Below, piece by piece: positions 1 to 9,136 of a stretch of DNA of 64,000 bases. The stretch lies in the NCBI GenBank assembly GCA_963821495.1, contig CAWGEA010000001.1, positions 434,001 through 498,000 of the forward strand, in the 5' to 3' direction. The translations under genes were made by a program, and so were the position numbers. The number at the start of each line of letters is the position of its first letter. Within the stretch, counting starts at the first letter, position 1. This stretch comes from AC-32 sp963821495. Lineage in GTDB: Bacteria; Actinomycetota; Thermoleophilia; Gaiellales; Gaiellaceae. Under the pieces are notes generated by a model. The model ran no database searches and was not told where the DNA came from. It worked only from the letters and a program-made list of their open reading frames with translations.

Positions 1-851
1 GTCCACGAGTCCGCGAGCTCGATGCCTGCAACCAGGTGGCGGAAGCGCGGCGAGACGGCGGCCCAGATCCCGAAGGCCCCGTCGACGTGGAGCCACGCCC
101 TGGCGTCCTTGCACACGGCTGCGATCTCGGGCAGCGGGTCGAAGGCGCCGGTGTTGACCTCTCCGGCCTGGGCGCAGACGATCGTCGGCCCCGAGGCTCC
201 CTCGAGCGCGTCGGCCAGCGCATCGGCGCGCATGCGGCCCTGGTCGTCCGCGCCGACGGTCTCCGGGGCCCCGAGGCCGAGCAGGCGCAGTGCCCGGTCG
301 ACCGTCACGTGCCGCTGCTCGCCGACGAGCACGCGCACCGGAGGCCCGCCGGTCAGGCCGTCGCGGCCGACGTCCCAGCCCGCGTCGTCGAGGACGTGCC
401 ACCGAGCCGCCGCGAGGCCGGTGACATGCGCGACCTGGGTGCCCGTGACGAAGCCGATCGAGGCCTCGCCCGGCAAGCCCAGGAGCTCGAGGAGCCAGTC
501 GCGCGTCACCTGCTCCACGACCGACGCCGACGGTCCTGCGACGTAGAGACCGGCGTTCTGATCCCAGGCCGAGGTGAGCCAGTCGGCCGCGAGCGCCGCG
601 GGCAGGGCGCCGCCGATCACGAAGCCGAAGTAGCGACCGCTGCCGATCGCGACCACCCCGGGCTCCGCGGCGGCGACGAGATCGGACACGACCTCCTCGG
701 CGCCGACCGGTTCGTCCGGCATCGGCCCGCCGAGCGCCTCGCGCAGCTGCTCCGGCGTTACGTCCGGGTAGACCGGCCGGTCGCCCAGGCTCTCGAGGTA
801 GTCGCCCGCGATCTCGGCCGTCTGCCGCAGCAGGTCCCGGACCTCACTCAT
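1..851 (-). CDS. Group II pyridoxal-dependent decarboxylase family protein, partial (C-terminus off the left edge)
   Basis: The reverse strand is open from an ATG at 851 to the window edge, giving about 283 residues of the N-terminal and central part. The fragment reads like the PLP-dependent decarboxylase family that includes aromatic-amino-acid and glutamate decarboxylases. It has an N-terminal segment rich in Leu/Asp/Pro, GSGRYFGFVIGG, DQNAGLYVAGPSASVVEQ, a VNTGAFDPLPEI segment and HVDGAFGIWAA, whose Asp should contact the PLP ring nitrogen. The PLP-binding Lys region lies beyond the edge, so activity cannot be judged. The start codon overlaps the stop of the upstream GNAT gene by 4 bp (ATGA), so the two are probably translationally coupled. 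The substrate cannot be inferred. Confidence 0.85.
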   Translation of the reverse strand, partial: MSEVRDLLRQTAEIAGDYLESLGDRPVYPDVTPEQLREALGGPMPDEPVGAEEVVSDLVAAAEPGVVAIGSGRYFGFVIGGALPAALAADWLTSAWDQNAGLYVAGPSASVVEQVTRDWLLELLGLPGEASIGFVTGTQVAHVTGLAAARWHVLDDAGWDVGRDGLTGGPPVRVLVGEQRHVTVDRALRLLGLGAPETVGADDQGRMRADALADALEGASGPTIVCAQAGEVNTGAFDPLPEIAAVCKDARAWLHVDGAFGIWAAVSPRFRHLVAGIELADSW

Positions 852-1390
852 GCGTGGAGCGCGAAGAGCTGGGCCTCGCGCCGGCCGAGCATGATGTTGC
901 GCTCGTACTGCAGCCCGAGCTTGCGCGCGACGTTCTCGGACGCCGTATTGCCGTGGATGATCAGCGCGATCAGCCGGTCGGCGCCGAGCTCGCGCAGCGC
1001 GTAGTCGCGCACCGCGGCCGCGGCCTCGGTCGCGTAGCCCAGGCCCCAGTAGTCGCGGCCGAGCGTGTAGCCGACCTCGACCTCGGTGCGGGCGTTCCTC
1101 GCCTCGGCGCGCGTGGTCGGCTCCCACGTGTCCGTGTTCCAGACGAGCAGGCCCACGCGGCCGATCACGGCTTCGTCGTCCTTGCGCACCGTCGTGAAGA
1201 GGCCGAAGCCGTCCGCCTCCCAGCGCTGGATCATCCGCTTCACCGAGCGCTCCGTCTCGCTGCGTGTGAGTGGACGGCCGTCGCCGACGTAACGCATCAC
1301 CTCCGGGTCGGCGTACATCGGCGCAAGCGTCTCGGCGTCGGCCTGCACAGGTGCGCGCAGCAGGAGCCGCTCGGTCTCGAGGGAGATCAT
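848..1390 (-). CDS. GNAT family N-acetyltransferase (RimJ/RimL-like)
   Basis: A 180-residue protein starting MISLETERLLLRAP, the classic opening of RimJ/RimL-type acetyltransferases, which transfer acetyl from acetyl-CoA to protein N-termini or small amines. Further family marks are VEVGYTLGRDYWGLGYATEAAAAV (acetyl-CoA-binding core) and ALIIHGNTASENVARKLG near the C-terminus. I chose the ATG at 1390 rather than the in-frame start 18 bp upstream because the family homology begins there. The gene overlaps the following decarboxylase by 4 bp, which suggests a shared transcript. The target substrate is unknown. Confidence 0.85.
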   Translation of the reverse strand: MISLETERLLLRAPVQADAETLAPMYADPEVMRYVGDGRPLTRSETERSVKRMIQRWEADGFGLFTTVRKDDEAVIGRVGLLVWNTDTWEPTTRAEARNARTEVEVGYTLGRDYWGLGYATEAAAAVRDYALRELGADRLIALIIHGNTASENVARKLGLQYERNIMLGRREAQLFALHA

Positions 1391-1411
1391 CGCCGGGACC
1401 CTAACCACGGC

Positions 1412-2155
1412 CTAGAAGGCGACCCTGACCAGCAGGACGATCGCGACGACCGCGGCCACGGTCAGCACGAGGGTGACGAGGCCACCCGCCGCATGCCGCG
1501 CCTGCTTGGCCGGCGAGCCGCTGAGCGACGCCTCGAGCTGCTCCTCCACGTAGCGGTTGATCCGCTGCTCGAAACGCTCCTCGACCGTGTCGCCGGGTTG
1601 CTGGGAAGCGGCCTTCAGGGGCGGGAACGAGCGCGCCGACTCGTCCAGCGAGAGCTCGTAGACGTGCTCGTGCTGGATGTCCTTCAGGTCCTGGCGCCCG
1701 AGGTCGCGGACGCTGACCCGCTCGGGCAGGTCGTTGCCGAGCAACGCGCGCGTCGTCTCCGAGAGCAGGATCTGGCCGCCGTGCCCGGCCGAGCAGATCC
1801 GCGCGGCGCGGACGACGTCGAGCCCCACGTAGCCCTCGTCGCCGACCGTCGGCTCGCCCGTGTGCAGGCCCATCCGCACCAGCACCTCCTTGCCGCCCGG
1901 CCACTCGTGGCCCGCGAGCGCGCGCTGGCCGTCGACGGCGGCCCGCACCCCGTCCCGCGCCCGCGGGAACGAGTAGAAGAACGCGTCGCCCTGGGTGTCG
2001 ACCTCGCTCCCGCCAGCCGCCTGGAAGACATCCCGCAGCAGGCGCCGGTGGTCGGCCACTACCTGCGCATAGGCGTCGCCGAGCTCCTGCAGCAGGCGGG
2101 TCGAGCCCTCGATGTCGGTGAACAGGAACGTGACGGTGCCGCCGGGGAGGGTCAC
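1412..2155 (-). CDS. Class III adenylate/guanylate cyclase-domain protein with a C-terminal membrane anchor
   Basis: About 247 residues. The N-terminal 165 residues form a class III nucleotide cyclase homology domain: TVTFLFTDIEGSTRL carries the first metal-binding Asp, TQGDAFFYSFPRA the second, and DVVRAARICSAGHGGQILLSE is characteristic of the bacterial TDIEGST subgroup. A charged linker follows, then one hydrophobic C-terminal segment (GLVTLVLTVAAVVAIVLL), so the enzyme is probably tail-anchored with its catalytic domain in the cytoplasm. A TTG at 2170 is also possible, but the GTG at 2155 places the homology immediately after the start. Such proteins make cAMP or act as inactive sensors; which applies here cannot be told. 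It is divergent from the DUF255 gene, whose start is only 17 bp away. Confidence 0.8.
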   Translation of the reverse strand: MTLPGGTVTFLFTDIEGSTRLLQELGDAYAQVVADHRRLLRDVFQAAGGSEVDTQGDAFFYSFPRARDGVRAAVDGQRALAGHEWPGGKEVLVRMGLHTGEPTVGDEGYVGLDVVRAARICSAGHGGQILLSETTRALLGNDLPERVSVRDLGRQDLKDIQHEHVYELSLDESARSFPPLKAASQQPGDTVEERFEQRINRYVEEQLEASLSGSPAKQARHAAGGLVTLVLTVAAVVAIVLLVRVAF

Positions 2156-2172
2156 CCGGTTACCGTACAAAG

Positions 2173-4062
<1,890 letters not shown>

Positions 4063-4108
4063 GCAGCAAGTAACAGGCTGTTAGCTGGAACCGGCCGGCC
4101 GGGCGCCG

Positions 4109-4114
4109 TAGAGT
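4109..4114 (+). promoter_or_regulatory. Probable -10 box (TAGAGT) of a leaderless livG promoter
   Basis: A TANNNT hexamer ends 8 nt before the GTG at 4123, the spacing expected when transcription begins at the start codon. No Shine-Dalgarno sequence is visible in the gap. It would drive the first LIV cassette. Confidence 0.5.
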
Positions 4115-4122
4115 CCTCCGCC

Positions 4123-4827
4123 GTGGCGCTGCTCACGGTCGAGCAGGTGACGAAGACGTTCGGCGGCGTCGTGGCGGTCGACGACGTCTCGCTGGACGTG
4201 GCCGAAGGAGAGATCGTCGGCCTGATCGGGCCCAACGGCGCCGGCAAGACGACGCTGTTCAACTTGATCACGAGGCTCTACCGCCCCGACGAGGGAGAGA
4301 TCGCGTTCGACGGCGAGAGCCTGCTGCGCACGCCGCCACACCGGATCGTCCGCCGCGGAATCGCGCGCACCTTCCAGAACGTCGAGCTCTTCTCGTCCAT
4401 GACGGTGCTCGAGCACGTGCTCGTCGGCCGGCACGCGCGCCGCGGCCGCAGCGCGCGCGAGCTGCTCGCCTACGTCGGCCTCTCGCCGCTCGCCCACCGG
4501 CCGGCCGCGGAGCTCTCGTACGGCACGCGCAAGCGGGTCGAGCTGGCGCGCGCGCTCGCCGCCGGCCCGCGCCTGCTGCTCCTCGACGAGCCCGCGGGCG
4601 GCCTCAACCACGAGGAGGTCGAGGAGCTCGGCGCGCTGATCCGCAACCTGCGCCGCGACTTCGAGCTGACCCTGCTGCTGGTCGAGCACCACATGGGCCT
4701 CGTGATGAGCGTCGCCGAGCGCGTGCACGTGCTCGACTTCGGCCGCCTGATCGCGAGCGGCGCGCCGCGCGAGGTGCAGAGCGACCCGAAGGTGATCGAG
4801 GCCTACCTGGGGACGCCCGTTGGCTAG
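4123..4827 (+). CDS. livG: Branched-chain amino acid ABC transporter ATP-binding protein, LivG type (cassette 1)
   Basis: A 234-residue cytoplasmic ATPase. Walker A is GPNGAGKTT (about residues 34-42), the signature region is LSYGTRKRVELARAL and Walker B is LLLLDEPAGG, followed by LLLVEHHMGLVMSV, the LivG form of the H-loop. The early insertion VRRGIARTFQNVELF is diagnostic of LivG-type subunits. It should couple ATP hydrolysis to uptake of Leu/Ile/Val or related amino acids through the LivHM permease. It overlaps livF by 8 bp. At 234 residues it is shorter than the usual 255, because the helical region after LVGRHARRGRS is compact. Confidence 0.93.
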   Translation: MALLTVEQVTKTFGGVVAVDDVSLDVAEGEIVGLIGPNGAGKTTLFNLITRLYRPDEGEIAFDGESLLRTPPHRIVRRGIARTFQNVELFSSMTVLEHVLVGRHARRGRSARELLAYVGLSPLAHRPAAELSYGTRKRVELARALAAGPRLLLLDEPAGGLNHEEVEELGALIRNLRRDFELTLLLVEHHMGLVMSVAERVHVLDFGRLIASGAPREVQSDPKVIEAYLGTPVG

Positions 4828-5542
4828 GAGCTCGCCGCTGCTCGAGCTGGAGGACGTCACCGCCCGCTACGGGCCGGTCACCGCGCTGCACGGGATCTCG
4901 CTGCGGGTGGACGAGGGCGAGTCCGTGGCCGTGCTGGGCGCGAACGGGGCCGGCAAGACCACGACGCTGCGCGCGGTCTCGGGCACCGTCCGCCGCGGTG
5001 GCCGGATCGCGTTTGCCGGGAAGAGCATCGCTCGCCGCTCGCCCGAGGCGGTCGCGCGTGCCGGCATCGCCCACGTCCCCGAGGGCCGCGGCACGCTCAC
5101 CGAGCTGAGCGTGCACGAGAACCTCCGGCTGGGCGCGTACACGCGCCGCGACCGCAAGGCCGTGGCCGAGGACGAGCAGCGCGTGCTCTCGTACTTCCCG
5201 CGGCTGGGGGAGCGCGGGTCGCAGCGTGCCGGCAGCCTCAGCGGCGGCGAGCAGCAGATGCTTGCGCTCGCCCGCGCGCTGATGCTGCGGCCGCGCCTGC
5301 TGCTCCTCGACGAGCCCTCGCTCGGGTTGGCTCCGATGGTCGTGGCCGAGATCTTCCGGATCGTGCGCGAGCTGAACGAGCGCGAGGGGCTGGCCGTGCT
5401 CGTGGTCGAGCAGAACGCAGCGCTCGCGCTCGACGCCTCCTCGCGCGCGTACGTGCTCGAGGTCGGCCGCGTCGCCGTCGAGGGCCCGAGCGCCGACCTC
5501 CGCCGTGACGAGGCCGTCCGACGCTCCTACCTGGGGTACTGA
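4820..5542 (+). CDS. livF: Branched-chain amino acid ABC transporter ATP-binding protein, LivF type (cassette 1)
   Basis: A 240-residue ATPase with a TTG start that overlaps the end of livG by 8 bp. Walker A is GANGAGKTTT, the signature is LSGGEQQMLALARAL and Walker B is LLLLDEPSLGLAP; the H-loop region VLVVEQNAALAL is typical of LivF. The conserved AHVPEGRGTLTELSVHENLRLG segment separates it from LivG. It pairs with LivG to power the LivHM permease encoded downstream. The following 99 bp before livH hold two hairpins, described separately. Confidence 0.93.
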   Translation: MARSSPLLELEDVTARYGPVTALHGISLRVDEGESVAVLGANGAGKTTTLRAVSGTVRRGGRIAFAGKSIARRSPEAVARAGIAHVPEGRGTLTELSVHENLRLGAYTRRDRKAVAEDEQRVLSYFPRLGERGSQRAGSLSGGEQQMLALARALMLRPRLLLLDEPSLGLAPMVVAEIFRIVRELNEREGLAVLVVEQNAALALDASSRAYVLEVGRVAVEGPSADLRRDEAVRRSYLGY

Positions 5543-5580
5543 CGCGATGGCAGGTCACGATCGGTCGAATCGGACGGGCA

Positions 5581-5626
5581 CGCGGGCGAAGTTCGCCCGC
5601 GCTCTTGGCGCCGCCGCAAGCGGCGG
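5581..5626 (+). repeat. Two-hairpin intergenic element between livF and livH (possible divergent member of the junction repeat family)
   Basis: Hairpin 1 (5581-5601) pairs CGCGGGCGAA with TTCGCCCGCG. A CTCTTGG spacer follows, then hairpin 2 (5611-5626) pairs CCGCCG with CGGCGG around a CAAG loop. The hairpin-CTCTTGG-hairpin order and the second-hairpin sequence resemble the 61-bp units after livK. Here the element lies inside a co-directional operon, so it may attenuate or protect the mRNA between the ATPase and permease genes. Confidence 0.45.
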
Positions 5627-5641
5627 TTCGGTGGGCTGCTG

Positions 5642-6544
5642 ATGCTGCTGGCCTTCGACTGGACGCAGCTGGCGCAGCAGATCGTGATCGGCCTCGCCTC
5701 GGGCGGGGTCTGGGCGACGCTCGCCGTCGCGCTCGTCCTGATCTACCGCTCGACCGGCGTGATCAACTTCGCCCAGGGCGAGATGGCGATGTTCTCGACC
5801 TTCATCGCCTGGTCGCTCGTCCACCACGGCCTCTCGTACTGGGGTGCGTTCTTCCTCACCGTGGCGATCTCGTTCGCGGCCGGCGTCGCGATCGAGCGCA
5901 CGGTGATCCGGCCGGTCGAGCGGGCGCCAGTGCTGACCGTCGTGATCGTCACGCTCGGCCTCTTCTTCCTGGTCAACGGCGCGGCGCGCTGGATCTGGTC
6001 GCCCGAGACGCGAAGCCTCCCGAACGCGTTCTCGACGCGGCCGATCGACGTCGCCGGGGTCGCGTTCTCGATCCAGGACCTCGGCACGATCGCGGTCTCG
6101 CTGGCCGCGGTGGGTCTGCTCGGGCTCTTCTTCCGCTTCACGAAGCTCGGCCTCGCCTCCCGCGCGGCCGCGCTGAACCCCGAGGCGAGCCGGCTCGTCG
6201 GCGTGCGCGTGACCTGGATGCTCGCGCTCGGCTGGGGTCTAGCCGCGGCGATGGGCGCGGTCTCCGGGATGCTGACGGCGCCCGCGCTCGCGAGCTTCGA
6301 CCAGAACCTGATGCAGCCGGTGCTGCTCTATGCGCTCGCCGGCGCCGTGCTCGGCGGAATCGACAGTCCCCTCGGCGCGGTGGCCGGGACGCTGCTGCTC
6401 GGCGTCATGATCAACCTGCTCGGCACGTACGTCGACTGGATCGGAGGCGAGCTGCGGCTGCCGGTCGCGCTGGCTGTGATCCTCGGCGTGCTGCTCATCC
6501 GGCCCGCCGGTCTCTTCGGCCGCGTCGTGGAGCGGAGGGTCTGA
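5642..6544 (+). CDS. livH: Branched-chain amino acid ABC transporter permease, LivH type (cassette 1)
   Basis: A 300-residue polytopic inner-membrane protein with about eight hydrophobic segments. The motifs LIYRSTGVINFAQGEMAMF near residue 40 and AGAVLGGIDSPLGAVAGTLLLG near the C-terminus are hallmarks of LivH. It forms the translocation pore together with LivM. It starts 99 bp after livF and overlaps the next gene by one base (TGATG), so livH and livM are surely co-translated. Confidence 0.93.
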   Translation: MLLAFDWTQLAQQIVIGLASGGVWATLAVALVLIYRSTGVINFAQGEMAMFSTFIAWSLVHHGLSYWGAFFLTVAISFAAGVAIERTVIRPVERAPVLTVVIVTLGLFFLVNGAARWIWSPETRSLPNAFSTRPIDVAGVAFSIQDLGTIAVSLAAVGLLGLFFRFTKLGLASRAAALNPEASRLVGVRVTWMLALGWGLAAAMGAVSGMLTAPALASFDQNLMQPVLLYALAGAVLGGIDSPLGAVAGTLLLGVMINLLGTYVDWIGGELRLPVALAVILGVLLIRPAGLFGRVVERRV

Positions 6545-7557
6545 TGCGCCGCCGCGCGCTCGGAATCGCGGTCTGGGTCGTCCTCGTGGCGGCCGTGCTG
6601 CTGGCCTACGCCTTCGCGCCGCGCCTGGTCAGCGACTTCCACTCGCGCGACCTGGCCGAGGCCGGGATCTACTTCATCGCGATCGTCGGGCTCAACCTGC
6701 TCACCGGGTACACGGGCCAGATCTCGCTCGGCCACGGCGCGCTGATGGCGATCGGCGGCTACACGACCGCCGCGCTCGTCGTGCACGAGCACTGGCGCGA
6801 CGTCTGGACGATCCCGCTCGCCGGCCTCGCCGCGGGGATCGTCGGCTTCCTGATCGGGCTGCCCGCGCTGAGGCTCTCCGGCCTCTACCTCGCGCTCGGG
6901 ACGTTTGCCTTCGCCGTCGCGATGCCGTCGTTGCTGAAGAAGTTCTCCGGGCTGACCGGCGGCGGCCAGGGCCTGCGCCTGCTCGAGGACGCGCCGCTGC
7001 AGGTCACCGGGATCAGCGGCACGGTCACGATCTTCGGCCACTCGATGACCCAGAACCACTTCCTCTACTACCTCGCGTGGGGACTCGGCCTGGTCGGCTT
7101 CGTCGTGGCCTGGCTGCTCGTGCGCGGCCGCGTCGGCCGCACGTTCCGCGCGGTGCGAGACAGCGAGGTCGCCGCCGCCTCGGCCGGAATCGGGCTCGCG
7201 CGCACGAAGACGCTCGCCTTCGCTCTGAGCGGCGTCTACGCGGGGGTGGCCGGCGCGCTGCTCGCGATCCAGAACGAGATCGTCAACCCGCTCTCGTTCA
7301 CCTTCCTGCTCTCGATCCTGATCCTCGTCGGCACGGTCGTCGGCGGCCTCGGCTCGCTGCCGGGGATGGTGCTGGGCGCGTTCTTCGTCGAGTACCTGCC
7401 CGACCTCTCGACCCGCGTCTCGACCGCGCCGGGCGTGCCCGACTTCGTCTACGGCGCCGCGATCATCGTGGTGATGATCCTGCTGCCGACCGGAGCCGGG
7501 GGCCTGCTGAAGCGGGTTGCCAGACCGCTAACAACCCGGCTATACCTTCGTCCCTAG
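6544..7557 (+). CDS. livM: Branched-chain amino acid ABC transporter permease, LivM type (cassette 1)
   Basis: A 337-residue membrane protein with ATG overlapping the livH stop. Typical LivM motifs are GLNLLTGYTGQISLGHGALMAIGGY, LIGLPALRLSGLYLALGTFAFA and the cytoplasmic loop FRAVRDSEVAAASAGIGLARTKTLAFALSG that docks the ATPases. The frame stays open far upstream, but that part is antisense-like or out-of-frame livH sequence, so I take the ATG at 6544. It is the partner of LivH. The substrate-binding protein gene follows after 7 bp. Confidence 0.92.
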   Translation: MRRRALGIAVWVVLVAAVLLAYAFAPRLVSDFHSRDLAEAGIYFIAIVGLNLLTGYTGQISLGHGALMAIGGYTTAALVVHEHWRDVWTIPLAGLAAGIVGFLIGLPALRLSGLYLALGTFAFAVAMPSLLKKFSGLTGGGQGLRLLEDAPLQVTGISGTVTIFGHSMTQNHFLYYLAWGLGLVGFVVAWLLVRGRVGRTFRAVRDSEVAAASAGIGLARTKTLAFALSGVYAGVAGALLAIQNEIVNPLSFTFLLSILILVGTVVGGLGSLPGMVLGAFFVEYLPDLSTRVSTAPGVPDFVYGAAIIVVMILLPTGAGGLLKRVARPLTTRLYLRP

Positions 7558-7564
7558 AGGGGCG

Positions 7565-8776
7565 ATGCCGAGGACGACGTACCTATTCGCGTGCGCTCTG
7601 GGCGCACTCGCGCTTGCGACGGTGGCGGCCGGCGCCTCCTCGGAGACGGGCGTGAGCCCGTCGCAGGTGCTGATCGGCGGCACGACGCCGCTGAGCGGAA
7701 ACGCTTCCGCGTACCAGTCGGTGGCCAAGGGCGCCGCGGCGTACTTCCGCTACGTCAACGCCCACGGCGGCGTCAACAAGCGCAAGATCAAGTACGTCTA
7801 CAAGGACGACGGCTACGACCCCTCCAGGACCATCGACAGGACGCGCGAGCTCGTCCAGCAGGACAAGGTCTACGCGATCTTCAACAGCCTCGGCACCGAG
7901 CAGAACCTGGCGACCCGCGCCTACCTGAACGCGCTCAAGATCCCGCAGCTCTTCGTCGCCAGCGGCGCGACCACCTTCGGCAAGGACTACAAGCAGTACC
8001 CGTGGACGATCGCCTACCAGCCGAACTACCGCGCCGAGGGGACGATCTACGGGCGCTACGTCGCCAAGACGAACCCGAAGGCGCGGATCGGCGTCCTCTA
8101 CCAGAACGACGACTACGGCAAGGACCTGCTCGCGGGCCTGCGCAACGGCCTCGGCAAGAAGACGGGCCTGATCAAGGCGAAGCAGAACTACGACGTGACC
8201 GACCCGGACGTCCAGTCGCAGATCGCGAAGCTGAAGGCAGCGCGGGTCAACACGGTGATGCTCTTCGCGACGCCGAAGTTCGCGATTCAGATGTTCGTCT
8301 ACGCGAACAAGCTCGGCTGGCGGCCGCGGGTCTACGTCAACGCCGTCTCGAGCGCGGCCAACATCATGGGCCTCTCGACCGCCGGGACGAGCAAGAAGCA
8401 GACGGAGGGCTCGCTCTCGATCGTCTTCCTCAAGGATCCGACCGACCCGCACTGGAGGAACGACTCCGGCGCGAAGCTCTACCGCTCGATCATGAAGCGC
8501 TACAAGGGCGGAAACCCGAAAGACGTCTTCGCCGTCTACGGCATGTCCGTCGCGCACACGTTCGTCGCGGCCCTGAAGAAGGCGGGGAAGAACCCGACAC
8601 GGGGCTCGATCATGAAGGCCGCGACGAGCCTGAACGTCAAGAACGACCCCTTCCTGCTCCCGGGGATGTCGGTCCGGACGACGAAATCCGACCACTTCCC
8701 GCTCGACCAGGCGAAGCTCCAGCGCTACCACAACGGGCACTGGGTGTCCTTCGGCGGACTGTTCCGCGTTCGCTAG
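7565..8776 (+). CDS. livK: Branched-chain amino acid ABC transporter substrate-binding protein (cassette 1)
   Basis: A 403-residue secreted protein with a signal peptide (FACALGALALATVAAGASS) that lacks a lipobox Cys, followed by a type I periplasmic-binding fold: VLIGGTTPLSGNASAYQSVAKGAAAYFRYVN, YVYKDDGYDPSRT, GVLYQNDDYGKDLL. This is the Leu/Ile/Val or amide-binding family (Peripla_BP_6). The absence of a lipobox is notable, because the second cassette's binding protein has one; this protein may be anchored by another route or released. It ends GGLFRVR. A second, synonymously different copy of the coding sequence for exactly that heptapeptide and its stop lies 357 bp downstream, beyond the repeat array. 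Confidence 0.9.
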   Translation: MPRTTYLFACALGALALATVAAGASSETGVSPSQVLIGGTTPLSGNASAYQSVAKGAAAYFRYVNAHGGVNKRKIKYVYKDDGYDPSRTIDRTRELVQQDKVYAIFNSLGTEQNLATRAYLNALKIPQLFVASGATTFGKDYKQYPWTIAYQPNYRAEGTIYGRYVAKTNPKARIGVLYQNDDYGKDLLAGLRNGLGKKTGLIKAKQNYDVTDPDVQSQIAKLKAARVNTVMLFATPKFAIQMFVYANKLGWRPRVYVNAVSSAANIMGLSTAGTSKKQTEGSLSIVFLKDPTDPHWRNDSGAKLYRSIMKRYKGGNPKDVFAVYGMSVAHTFVAALKKAGKNPTRGSIMKAATSLNVKNDPFLLPGMSVRTTKSDHFPLDQAKLQRYHNGHWVSFGGLFRVR

Positions 8777-8800
8777 GGCGCACGCAGCCGCGACGGTGCG

Positions 8801-9105
8801 TTAGACGGCCACACCGGCCAAGCCGGCATGGCCTCTTGGTCGGCGCCGGCAAGTCGGCGCCTTAGACGGCCACACCGGCCAAGCCGGCATGGCCTCTTGG
8901 TCGGCGCCGCCAAGTCGGCGCCTTAGACGGCCACACCGGCCAAGCCGGCGTGGCCTCTTGGTCGGCGCCGCCAAGTCGGCGCCTTAGACGGCCACACCGG
9001 CCAAGCCGGCATGGCCTCTTGGTCGGCGCCGCCAAGTCGGCGCCTTAGACGGCCACACCGGCCAAGCCGGCATGGCCTCTTGGTCGGCGCCGCCAAGTCG
9101 GCGCC
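8801..9105 (+). repeat. Five tandem 61-bp two-hairpin repeats at the livK/EamA convergent junction
   Basis: Five near-identical 61-bp units begin at 8801, 8862, 8923, 8984 and 9045, differing at one or two positions (for example an A/G change at about 8950). Each unit holds hairpin 1, made of two 5-bp helices separated by opposed CA dinucleotides and closed by a CAA loop, then CTCTTGG, then hairpin 2 pairing GGCGCCG with CGGCGCC. There are no unique spacers, so this is not CRISPR. It fills the gap between two convergent genes and is probably a tandemly amplified bidirectional terminator or RNA 3'-end element. Confidence 0.85.
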
Positions 9106-9109
9106 TTAG

Positions 9110-9133
9110 GGCGGCCTGTTCCGGGTTCGCTAG
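9110..9133 (+). pseudogene. Relic of a livK 3' end (encodes GGLFRVR-stop)
   Basis: This 24-bp stretch matches the last 24 bp of livK (8753-8776) at 22 of 24 positions. Read in the same frame it gives the same GGLFRVR-stop; both differences (GGA to GGC, CGC to CGG) are synonymous. It lies immediately after the last 61-bp repeat. The simplest reading is the tail of a once-tandem livK paralogue whose body was deleted, but a 24-bp match cannot exclude another origin. Confidence 0.5.
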
Positions 9134-9136
9134 CTC

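Noticed and set aside
36..1004. A plus-strand frame opposite the PLP decarboxylase
   Set aside because: It is antisense to a clear PLP-decarboxylase fragment that carries HVDGAFG and other family motifs.
8801..9105. CRISPR array
   Set aside because: The 61-bp units are directly adjacent with no unique spacers, and no cas gene is nearby.
9001..9130. An insertion sequence explaining the duplicated livK tail
   Set aside because: No transposase frame, terminal inverted repeats or short target duplication is found; only hairpin repeats lie between the two copies.
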